From: an uncultured Lachnospiraceae bacterium
GTDB taxonomy: Bacteria; Bacillota; Clostridia; Lachnospirales; Lachnospiraceae
Direction: 5' to 3'
DNA: 15,736 bases
Assembly (NCBI GenBank): GCA_905209865.1
Contig: CAJLUP010000034.1
Location: 1-15,736 of the forward strand
Shown here piece by piece: positions 7,635 to 14,743 of the stretch. How positions within the stretch are numbered: the stretch's first letter is position 1; every line of letters begins with the position of its first letter. The notes beneath the pieces were generated by a model. It did not search any database. It was not told where the DNA came from and saw only the letters and a program-made list of their open reading frames with translations. Position numbers and translations under genes: made by a program.

Positions 7635-8561
7635 TCACCTTTCTCCAAACTGCCTTTTCATTTTCAAGGCAAGATTTTCCCCGATACTAAGAGCTTTTTC
7701 AACATTAGAAGAAACTTTATCCACAAAATACTGTCCACTTTCTTCATGATAATACAATCCGGTCAGCTCCACTTCATTTCCTCTTACCTGTGCATAAGCC
7801 GCGCAAGGAGATGTACATCCCCCGTCAAGCACGCGGATAAAACTTCTCTCCGCTGCCGCTTGTATCCTGCTCTCTCTATCATCCACATACTGACGCCACT
7901 TTACGGTGTCCTCTAAAAACTCTTTTCTTCCCTGGACTGCAAGAATCCCTTGTCCTGCGGCAGGAATCACTTCTTCTACCGAAAAATATCTTCCGATTAC
8001 CGCGTCCATTTGAAGCCGCTTTATTCCGGCGGCTGCCAAAACAGCCGCATCATATTCCTCTTCCTCCAGTTTTCGAAGTCTTGTCTGTATATTTCCTCGA
8101 AGCCCTTTAAATACAGCATTCGGATATAACCTTTGAATCTGTATCATGCGCCTTTTACTGGAAGTTCCTATAACCGCCCCGGATCTTTCGAGAGCAGATT
8201 CTTCCTTATCATTCTTCTCATTTTCCCTGTTCCTGTAAATCAGTACGTCTCGAGGATCTTCCCGTTTACTGTACGCAAGAATCGGAAATTCTGAAGTTTC
8301 TTCCATCGGCATATCTTTTAAACTGTGAACAGCGAGATCGATCGTGCCCTCTGCCAGCGCCAGATCTAACTCTTTTACAAAAAGACCTTTCCCGCCGACA
8401 GATTCTAAACTTCGATCGAGGATCTTATCCCCTGTCGTTTTCATCGTAATGATCTCAACTAAAAGATGCGGATCGCACTTTTGGATCTGCTCTCTTATCA
8501 TTTCGGCCTGTTTCACTGCAAGCCGGCTTTCTCTGCTTCCTATTCGAATGACAGACTGCAT
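7635..8561 (-). CDS. hemC: Hydroxymethylbilane synthase (porphobilinogen deaminase)
   Basis: Cytoplasmic enzyme polymerising four porphobilinogens into hydroxymethylbilane, the substrate of the HemD half encoded next. The 308-aa length is typical. It starts with IRIGSRESRLAVKQAE, has VGGKGLFVKELDLALAEG, the HSLKDMP motif with the catalytic aspartate (Asp83), LRGNIQTRLRKL, and LDGGCTSPCAAYA with the cysteine (Cys249) that carries the dipyrromethane cofactor. An acidic insert around residues 112-124 replaces the usual loop. The gene overlaps the end of cbiP by 22 bp, and its stop overlaps the frame of cobA-hemD, indicating translational coupling. Confidence 0.97.
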   Translation of the reverse strand: MQSVIRIGSRESRLAVKQAEMIREQIQKCDPHLLVEIITMKTTGDKILDRSLESVGGKGLFVKELDLALAEGTIDLAVHSLKDMPMEETSEFPILAYSKREDPRDVLIYRNRENEKNDKEESALERSGAVIGTSSKRRMIQIQRLYPNAVFKGLRGNIQTRLRKLEEEEYDAAVLAAAGIKRLQMDAVIGRYFSVEEVIPAAGQGILAVQGRKEFLEDTVKWRQYVDDRESRIQAAAERSFIRVLDGGCTSPCAAYAQVRGNEVELTGLYYHEESGQYFVDKVSSNVEKALSIGENLALKMKRQFGER

Positions 8562-10069
8562 GTCGCTTCATTTCCTTTCTCTATAATCCGATACACTGTC
8601 TCCATCTGAAGATTTTCCCTTACGATTGCCGCAAGTTGTTCGTATTGTTCCTCTTTATACGCCTTTCTGTCCTGCACCTTAACCTCTGATGGATCGATTC
8701 CTTTTTGCTTCAAAATGGCAGTCAAAAATGCCCTTACCGTTTCGGACATATCAAAAAGTCCATGCATATAACAACCATACACCTGCTTATGCTGCGCTCC
8801 GTCCGGACGCATTTTCCCGCCTTCTTGCAAATAAACAAGCGGCTGTGTACCTTCGTTGAGGACAGTTTTTCCCATGTGGATCTCATACCCTTCATAACAT
8901 ACACCGCTTAATTCTGCAAGCGCTCCGTCTACTCTCGCAAATTTTCCGGTCACCCGCACCCTTCTCTTTTCCTGTGCAAACACTGTTTTAACCGGAAGAA
9001 GCCCCATTCCACGGACCGTTCCTTTCTGTTCTGCCCCTGTCGGATCACTGATCGACTCTCCGAGCATCTGATATCCTCCGCAGATTCCAAATACGATTCC
9101 CCCCTTTGCTGCATGACGCAGAACCTTTCCTTCTAATCCATTCTGCCGCATCCACAAGAGATCGCTGATCGTATTTTTACTTCCGGGAACAATCACCACA
9201 TCCGGTTCTCCAAATTGAGCTGCAGACGCCACATAAGTTACTTCGGCTTCCTCCAATGCTTCAAAAGGTGCGATATCTGTAAAATTCGATATTCTCGGCA
9301 AACGTATAACTGCTATTTTTACAAGCCCCGGCGTTCCCTTTCTTTGAAAACGTTCTGTCAAACTATCTTCCTCGTCAAGGTCAAGATGGAAATAAGGAAC
9401 AACTCCTAACACCGGTTTTTCTATTTTTTCTTCCAGCAAACGCAGTCCCGGCTGTAAGATTGAGCGATCACCGCGAAATTTATTAACAACCACTCCTTTG
9501 ATCCGCTTTCTTTCTTCCTCTTCAAGAAGAAGAATCGTTCCTGCAAGCTGCGCAAACACACCTCCCCGGTCTATATCCCCGACAAGCAGAACCGGAGCGT
9601 CTGCCATTTCTGCAAATCCCATATTCACAATATCATCTTTCTTTAAGTTAATCTCTGCCGGACTCCCTGCCCCCTCGATCACAATCACATCATACTCTTC
9701 TTCCAGTTTTTTATAAGACTCCTTGATCGACGGAATGAATTCTTTTTTCCGTTTATAATATTCGGACGCAGACATCATACCAAGAGGCTTTCCTCTGACG
9801 ATCACCTGTGATCCTATATCGCTTGTCGGTTTTAACAAGATCGGATTCATATCCGCAGACGGTTCAATACCTGCCGCCTCTGCCTGCATAACCTGTGCTC
9901 TGCCCATTTCCAGACCATCTCTTGTGATATAAGAATTTAACGCCATATTTTGAGATTTAAAAGGCGCTGTCTTGTAACCATCTTCTTTTAAAATCCGACA
10001 GAGCGCTGCTGCCAGTACGCTCTTTCCTACATTTGACATCGTTCCCTGTATCATAATCGACTTTGCCAT
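8540..10069 (-). CDS. cbiP: Cobyric acid synthase (CbiP/CobQ)
   Basis: Glutamine-dependent amidotransferase that amidates four corrin side chains (b, d, e, g) of adenosylcobyrinic acid a,c-diamide to give cobyric acid. At 509 aa it has the full family length. The N-terminal dethiobiotin-synthetase-like domain begins IMIQGTMSNVGKSVLAAALCR with the P-loop, followed by QNMALNSYIT. The C-terminal glutaminase domain carries the nucleophile in FGICGGYQMLG (Cys about 330) and the histidine in GCYMHGLFD (about 436). AGGAGG lies six bases before GTG 10072 and nine before ATG 10069; ATG is chosen because family members usually begin MAK-IMIQGTMS. The start overlaps the cobD stop by one base (TGATG). 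It is placed between cobD and hemC. Confidence 0.96.
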   Translation of the reverse strand: MAKSIMIQGTMSNVGKSVLAAALCRILKEDGYKTAPFKSQNMALNSYITRDGLEMGRAQVMQAEAAGIEPSADMNPILLKPTSDIGSQVIVRGKPLGMMSASEYYKRKKEFIPSIKESYKKLEEEYDVIVIEGAGSPAEINLKKDDIVNMGFAEMADAPVLLVGDIDRGGVFAQLAGTILLLEEEERKRIKGVVVNKFRGDRSILQPGLRLLEEKIEKPVLGVVPYFHLDLDEEDSLTERFQRKGTPGLVKIAVIRLPRISNFTDIAPFEALEEAEVTYVASAAQFGEPDVVIVPGSKNTISDLLWMRQNGLEGKVLRHAAKGGIVFGICGGYQMLGESISDPTGAEQKGTVRGMGLLPVKTVFAQEKRRVRVTGKFARVDGALAELSGVCYEGYEIHMGKTVLNEGTQPLVYLQEGGKMRPDGAQHKQVYGCYMHGLFDMSETVRAFLTAILKQKGIDPSEVKVQDRKAYKEEQYEQLAAIVRENLQMETVYRIIEKGNEATCSLSFE

Positions 10070-11145
10070 CACTGTCCGCCTCCTGTCTGTTCTTTCTTCA
10101 TTTTATTTTTATGCACAATTTTTGCCAATGCTTTCAGCAGCCGCTCATTTTCCTCTTTTCGTCGAACCGCGATCCGATACCAGCCATCTCCAAGCCCACG
10201 ATCCTTTGTGCAGTCCCGAATTAAAATTCCATATTGCATAAGTTCTTCAAACAGATTAATTTCACTATGAAGAAGAATGAAATTAACATCAGAAGAAATA
10301 AAATCAATTTCAAGGTATTTTAATTCTTTCTCAATTCTTTTTCGTTCGGCAGATACGGCCTGCCTCATTTCTGCCACACGTTCCGCTTCGTCAAGAGCCG
10401 CCTCTCCTGCTTTCTGAGCGATCACCGATACATTCCACGGCTGTTTCATTCCCTCCATTTTCTCTAACAATTCTTCATCCGACGTCATTCCAAACCCAAG
10501 CCGTATTCCCGGAATCGCATATGTCTTCGTAAATGCCCGCAGAAAAAACAAATGAGGATACTGACTAAGATCAATCTGATCGAAAAGACTTTCCGGAGTT
10601 TTTTCAAAATCAAGGAAACATTCATCCAGCACAAAACGAATCCGATACTGCTCGCATCGATCTGCAATTTCTCTGAGAAATGCAAGATCCATTTTCTTTC
10701 CCGATGGATTAGACGGCGAACACAAAAAAAGGATATCCACTTCTTCTGAAAGCTCTTCTAGGAAATCAAAATCAATACAAAAGTAATTATTTTGTGTTGT
10801 TTGATAGTATTTTATGTCACACTCTATTGTTCTTAGCGCCTGTTCATACTCAGAAAATGCCGGAACCGGAAGCAACGCCTTTTTTGGTTTTTCTGCAAGT
10901 ACAAGCGTATATAACAGCTCGGCAGCTCCGTTGCCGAACACAAACGTCTTCTCTTCCGCATGAAGACATCCCGCCAGTTTTTCTCTCAATTTACGACATC
11001 GACTATCCGGATAGGCTGCGGACTGTAAAAGCGCTTCCTTCGCCGCATTGAGCACGTTCTTAGATGGACCGAGAGGATTAATATTCACAGAAAAATCAAG
11101 CATTTCCCCATATGTATAAATATCGCCCCCATGTGTATATCTCAT
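10069..11145 (-). CDS. cobD: Threonine-phosphate decarboxylase (CobD, PLP-dependent)
   Basis: PLP enzyme of the class I/II aminotransferase fold that decarboxylates L-threonine-O-3-phosphate to (R)-1-amino-2-propanol-O-2-phosphate, the linker arm of cobalamin. The 358-aa protein shows HGGDIYTYGEMLDFSVNINPLG at the N-terminus, CSPSNPSGK (Asn146), VLDECFLDF (Asp174), and RAFTKTYAIPGIRLGFG with the PLP lysine (Lys207) and its arginine partner. The HGG start and SVNINPLGP are shared by CobD rather than HisC. Histidinol-phosphate aminotransferase is the main alternative, made unlikely by position between cbiB and cbiP; CbiB uses its product. AGGAG seven bases before ATG supports the start, 28 bp after cbiB. 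Confidence 0.95.
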   Translation of the reverse strand: MRYTHGGDIYTYGEMLDFSVNINPLGPSKNVLNAAKEALLQSAAYPDSRCRKLREKLAGCLHAEEKTFVFGNGAAELLYTLVLAEKPKKALLPVPAFSEYEQALRTIECDIKYYQTTQNNYFCIDFDFLEELSEEVDILFLCSPSNPSGKKMDLAFLREIADRCEQYRIRFVLDECFLDFEKTPESLFDQIDLSQYPHLFFLRAFTKTYAIPGIRLGFGMTSDEELLEKMEGMKQPWNVSVIAQKAGEAALDEAERVAEMRQAVSAERKRIEKELKYLEIDFISSDVNFILLHSEINLFEELMQYGILIRDCTKDRGLGDGWYRIAVRRKEENERLLKALAKIVHKNKMKKEQTGGGQ

Positions 11146-11173
11146 ATTCCGTCTCCTTCTTTATCTGATCTGA

Positions 11174-12151
11174 TTAAAATCCGACAAAACACTGCTGCCC
11201 CAATGCAACACACAATTTTACCGCTGTAAAAACAAACAGCATCAGAATTGTCGTCATATACATCAATCTTCCGGATTTCAAAATATCTTCCGGTTCAATC
11301 GGACGCAGCGCCTCCCCGATAAACTCTTTCTTATAAAGCTTCCCAAAATAAACGGCATCGCCTGCAAGCCGGATTCGAAGCGCCCCTGCACAGACTGATT
11401 CTGTCTGAGCGGCATTTGGACTTGCATGTTTATTCCTGTCCCTCAAATATATTTTTTTTGCATTTTTTCCGTCCATTCCTGCAAGAAAACTTGCGCATAT
11501 CATAGTCAACGCTGTCAGCCGCGCAGGAATGTAATTAAAAATATCATCCAGCTTTGCCGGTATCTTTCCAAAATACAAATATTTTTCATTCTTATATCCA
11601 AGCATGGAATCCATTGTATTTACTGCCTTATACAAAAATCCAAGAGGCGCTCCGCCCAGCATCATATAAAAAAGAGGCGCTGTCACTCCATCCGATGTAT
11701 TTTCCGCCACAGTTTCTACAGCCGCCTTGATTACGCCTTCTTCTGTCAGATTCTCCGTATCTCGCCCAACGATCATTGAAACCGCTTTACGAGCCGCTTT
11801 CAGATCCTGTTCCTTCAGACATCGGTACACCTTTTTGCTTTCCTTCGTCAGTGATCTTGCCGCAAAAATCTGATAACACCAAAAAGATTCTAACAGAAAC
11901 CGAACCATCGGATGAATCTTCTGTGCTGCCGCCAGACATACAAACGGGATCGTAAAAGACAGGACAGATACGCATAACCACAACACACCGCCTAAAATTT
12001 CCTTTTGCTTTTCACTGCCCCTTCGCAATCGTTTCTCCAAAAGTGAAATCAACTTTCCGATCAGCCGCACCGGATGATACAGCCATACAGGATCGCCGAA
12101 CAAAAAATCCAGCAAAAATCCGGTTACACAGGATGCTAATGATATCAACAT
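11174..12151 (-). CDS. cbiB: Adenosylcobinamide-phosphate synthase (CbiB)
   Basis: Integral membrane enzyme that attaches aminopropanol (phosphate) to adenosylcobyric acid, giving adenosylcobinamide (phosphate). The 325-aa length is standard. Family marks are LLDFLFGDPVWLYHPVRLIG near the N-terminus, VAENTSDGVTAPLFYMMLGG, AVNTMDSMLGYKNEKY, the DDIFNYIPARLTA segment, and RDRNKHASPNAAQTES in the soluble loop. Hydrophobic spans occur near both ends. The start ATG overlaps the cobC stop within ATGTTGA (7 bp) and has purine-rich GGAGAGGAAAG upstream inside cobC. Context is ideal: the linker-making CobD is encoded next. Confidence 0.96.
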   Translation of the reverse strand: MLISLASCVTGFLLDFLFGDPVWLYHPVRLIGKLISLLEKRLRRGSEKQKEILGGVLWLCVSVLSFTIPFVCLAAAQKIHPMVRFLLESFWCYQIFAARSLTKESKKVYRCLKEQDLKAARKAVSMIVGRDTENLTEEGVIKAAVETVAENTSDGVTAPLFYMMLGGAPLGFLYKAVNTMDSMLGYKNEKYLYFGKIPAKLDDIFNYIPARLTALTMICASFLAGMDGKNAKKIYLRDRNKHASPNAAQTESVCAGALRIRLAGDAVYFGKLYKKEFIGEALRPIEPEDILKSGRLMYMTTILMLFVFTAVKLCVALGQQCFVGF

Positions 12152-12831
12152 TTTCTCTTTCCTCTCCCCTTATCTTCCCCGGTCTTTCCTGCAAGCTCTT
12201 CTTCAATTTCTTTCTCGATCCTGTTCCGGTTTTTCTCTTCCAATTTGATTGCATTCCTCAACACTTTGTTTCCGTTCTTCCATTCTCCCTCTGATACGGA
12301 AACAAGATAACCGCTTCCATTTTCCACCTGCCAGTCATAAAAATCTTTCTTTTCTTCCGAAAAAGTTTTCATAACTGCCATAATCGTGCCCCCATGGACA
12401 AGAAACGCCACATATCTGATCTGCTGATCCAGTAATCGGTCCACTTGCTTTATCATGCCTTTGACGCACCGGACACGAAATGCTTCCTGCGTCTCTCCTC
12501 CCGGAAACGCAGTCACCCCTCCGCTTTCCAGCCACTTTATATAGGACGGCTCTTCTCTTAACTGTTCATATGTTTTTCCTTCAAACTGCCCAAAGTCACA
12601 CTCCCGCATCAAAGGTTCCAAAACGACGGGACAGCCGTCCAAATCCACTCCCCATATCCGCTTTGCCGTTTGTATACAGCGTTTCATCGGACTGATGACA
12701 ACCCCTTCCGGCACAGGGTAAGCAAACTGCGGCAGTACCGCTTTTTCCGAAAGATCTTCATCTGTCCTCCCAATATATTGTCTTTTTTCATTTCCCGGCG
12801 TAGGCAGATGCCGGATCAGCATAATTTTCAA
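12145..12831 (-). CDS. cobC: Alpha-ribazole phosphatase-like histidine phosphatase (CobC) with charged C-terminal tail
   Basis: Histidine phosphatase expected to dephosphorylate alpha-ribazole 5'-phosphate (or the cobalamin phosphate) in lower-ligand assembly. From TTG 12831 it is 228 aa. It has LIRHLPTPGN with the phosphohistidine (about His8), QYIGRTDEDLS, SPMKRCIQTA with the core arginine, MRECDFGQFEGKTYEQL with the acid residue, and LVHGGTIMAV with the second histidine. The longer frame from 12879 lies inside cobS and is not preferred. TTG 12831 overlaps the cobS stop as TTGA with AGGAGG six bases upstream. About 33 residues of Lys/Glu/Arg-rich sequence follow the catalytic domain, longer than usual for CobC. 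Assignment over other phosphoglycerate-mutase relatives rests mainly on context. Confidence 0.92.
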   Translation of the reverse strand: MKIMLIRHLPTPGNEKRQYIGRTDEDLSEKAVLPQFAYPVPEGVVISPMKRCIQTAKRIWGVDLDGCPVVLEPLMRECDFGQFEGKTYEQLREEPSYIKWLESGGVTAFPGGETQEAFRVRCVKGMIKQVDRLLDQQIRYVAFLVHGGTIMAVMKTFSEEKKDFYDWQVENGSGYLVSVSEGEWKNGNKVLRNAIKLEEKNRNRIEKEIEEELAGKTGEDKGRGKRKC

Positions 12832-13592
12832 TACAATCCTCCTGCAAAAACAATGACAGCCAACATGACAAGCTCGCACATCTGAAGAAAATATCCCGCC
12901 AGATCTCCGGTCGTCCCGCCAAACTGCTTAGAACTCATTTTATAATAATAAAAAAACATAACCCAGGAAGATGCCGCCACCACAGCCCCTGCCGCCTGAA
13001 ACATAAACACCATTCCCGCCGTCACGACTACGATCCATGCATACAACATCCTCTTCACCCGTTTCCGATCCGCCTTTTCCTGAAAGGTTTTCAGTAAACC
13101 GCTGTTTTTTGCCGACGGGAAGCTAACTACAGACAGTCCGCTTAATGCCCGCGACAAAGGATACATCCACGCGGCAAGAGGCAGCATCGTGACATCTATT
13201 TCACTCCAAAGCGCTGTAGAAACAAGAAAACAGGCGCACAGTCCGATCACTGCAAACGCTCCTGCATGAGGGTCTTTTAAGATCTCCAGTTTCCGCTTTC
13301 TATCTCCATAAGAACAAAGGGCGTCGATTGTATCTGCAAACCCGTCCAAATGGATTCCTCCGGTCACAACAACCGGAATCATTGTCATCACTGCTGAAAA
13401 GAAAAGCTTCCCACAATCCGTAAAGAGCAAAAGCAGCTGCCCGACTCCAAGTGTCAGCGCCCCTATGATCACTCCTACAATCGGGAAAAAACCCATCGCA
13501 TACCGCATATTCTTTTCTTCCCACTCAATATTCGGAACCGGAAGCTTTGAATACATTGCCAAGGCAATCGCCAAAGATTTCAGCACATTCAT
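12828..13592 (-). CDS. cobS: Adenosylcobinamide-GDP ribazoletransferase (cobalamin synthase, CobS)
   Basis: Membrane enzyme joining adenosylcobinamide-GDP with alpha-ribazole (phosphate) to give adenosylcobalamin (phosphate). The 254-aa protein is highly hydrophobic with multiple membrane spans. It contains the diagnostic GGIHLDGFADTIDALCS motif (about residues 78-94), metal-binding in this CDP-alcohol-transferase-like family, and KLEILKDPHAGAFAV. The N-terminus MYSKLPVP matches the family's FSTRIPVP-type opening. ATG 13592 has AGGAGA about nine bases upstream. It lies 32 bp after cobT. The cobinamide kinase/guanylyltransferase that makes its GDP-substrate is absent from the window. Confidence 0.96.
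   Translation of the reverse strand: MNVLKSLAIALAMYSKLPVPNIEWEEKNMRYAMGFFPIVGVIIGALTLGVGQLLLLFTDCGKLFFSAVMTMIPVVVTGGIHLDGFADTIDALCSYGDRKRKLEILKDPHAGAFAVIGLCACFLVSTALWSEIDVTMLPLAAWMYPLSRALSGLSVVSFPSAKNSGLLKTFQEKADRKRVKRMLYAWIVVVTAGMVFMFQAAGAVVAASSWVMFFYYYKMSSKQFGGTTGDLAGYFLQMCELVMLAVIVFAGGLY
12838..12843 (-). promoter_or_regulatory. Ribosome-binding site AGGAGG deciding the cobC TTG start
   Basis: AGGAGG is encoded within the last codons of cobS, six bases before TTG 12831 and fifteen before ATG 12822. Spacing strongly favours TTG, which overlaps the cobS stop. Confidence 0.65.
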
Positions 13593-13624
13593 TTTCTCTG
13601 TCTCCTAATCTGTTCTATCCGTTT

Positions 13625-14743
13625 CTACTTTAATTCTTCATATTGCTCTACATGGATCTCACCGAACGTACTCATCTTTTCATAAACAGACAGACCCATT
13701 TCCAAAAGAGGAAACAGAGCTACCGCTCCGCTCCCTTCTCCGAGAGACATCCCACAATCAAGCATCGCCGACAACCCTAACTGCTCCAAAATCATTGATG
13801 CCGCCGGTTCTTTGGAGCAATGAGACGGCAGCATATATCCGACACAGTCAGAGGCAAGCCTCGCCGCGCAAAGTGCAGCTACAGAAGAAATAAATCCGTC
13901 GATGACGATCGGAATCCGAAAAACCGCACCTCCCAAAAACACACCGGTAAGTCCTGCAAGATCGAATCCTCCTACTTTTTTAAGCACATCAACCGGATCA
14001 TTCGGATCCGGCTCATTGATCAGAATCGCCTTTTCAATCGCCGCTCTTTTTCGTTTTAACCCTTCTGAGCTAAGACCCGCGCCCCTGCCCGTCATTATCT
14101 CAGGTTTTTCACCAGTCAAAACAGACGCAACTGCGCTGCTCGTCGTCGTGTTTCCGATCCCCATTTCTCCTGTCGCCAAGATTTCATATCCTTGTGACTT
14201 CAATGTCTGTACGATCTCCATTCCGATCAGTATCGCCCTGATCGCCTCATCCTCCGTCATAGCCGCTTCCTTAGTCATATTTTTTGTTCCTGACGCGACT
14301 TTGTATTCCGGTTTTGTAACAGCAGGTACGTCCGATGCCATTCCGATATCGATGGGAAACAGGTCCGCTCCCCCAATCTGGGCCATCATACATACACTTG
14401 TGGCATTTTTTGTAAAATTTTCAGCAACAACAGCAGTCACCTCCTGCCCGGTCTGCGTAACGCCTTCCTCAACCACTCCGTTATCCGCACACATAATGAC
14501 AAGACCTTTCTTTTTCAGACTGTATATCGGCGTTCCTTTAATCGCAGCGATTTTCGTAACGGCATCTTCCAGTTTTCCGAGACTAAACAGCGGTTTTGCA
14601 ATCTGTTTCCACCGTTTCTGCGCCTCTGCCGCTGCTTTTTGATCCGGAGGACAAATCTGTTTTAATCTGCTCTCTAATTGTTCTTTTAATTTTACTGTAC
14701 CATTTTCTGGTCGTTCTGTTCTATTTTCCCTGTCTGCTGACAT
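13625..14743 (-). CDS. cobT: Nicotinate-nucleotide-dimethylbenzimidazole phosphoribosyltransferase (CobT)
   Basis: Cytoplasmic enzyme that moves phosphoribose from nicotinate mononucleotide to the lower-ligand base, producing alpha-ribazole phosphate. From ATG 14743 it is 372 aa, close to the usual 350. Motifs in order: MCADNGVVEEGVTQTGQEVT, GEMGIGNTTTSSAV, GRGAGL, VGGFDLAGLTGVFLGGA, MLPSHCSKEPAA, and CGMSLGEGSGAVALFPLL containing the expected catalytic glutamate (about Glu336). The frame opens to 14857, but that extension lies within cbiA and is basic and low-complexity; ATG 14743 has AAGGA five bases upstream. It overlaps the cbiA end by 23 bp. Base specificity (dimethylbenzimidazole versus phenols or purines) is not readable. 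Confidence 0.96.
   Translation of the reverse strand: MSADRENRTERPENGTVKLKEQLESRLKQICPPDQKAAAEAQKRWKQIAKPLFSLGKLEDAVTKIAAIKGTPIYSLKKKGLVIMCADNGVVEEGVTQTGQEVTAVVAENFTKNATSVCMMAQIGGADLFPIDIGMASDVPAVTKPEYKVASGTKNMTKEAAMTEDEAIRAILIGMEIVQTLKSQGYEILATGEMGIGNTTTSSAVASVLTGEKPEIMTGRGAGLSSEGLKRKRAAIEKAILINEPDPNDPVDVLKKVGGFDLAGLTGVFLGGAVFRIPIVIDGFISSVAALCAARLASDCVGYMLPSHCSKEPAASMILEQLGLSAMLDCGMSLGEGSGAVALFPLLEMGLSVYEKMSTFGEIHVEQYEELK

Noticed and set aside
13902..14642. A 246-codon + strand open frame antisense to cobT
   Set aside because: It mirrors a clearly conserved gene, encodes no recognisable family, and is rich in Ser/Ile/Pro as expected for the reverse strand of a coding region.
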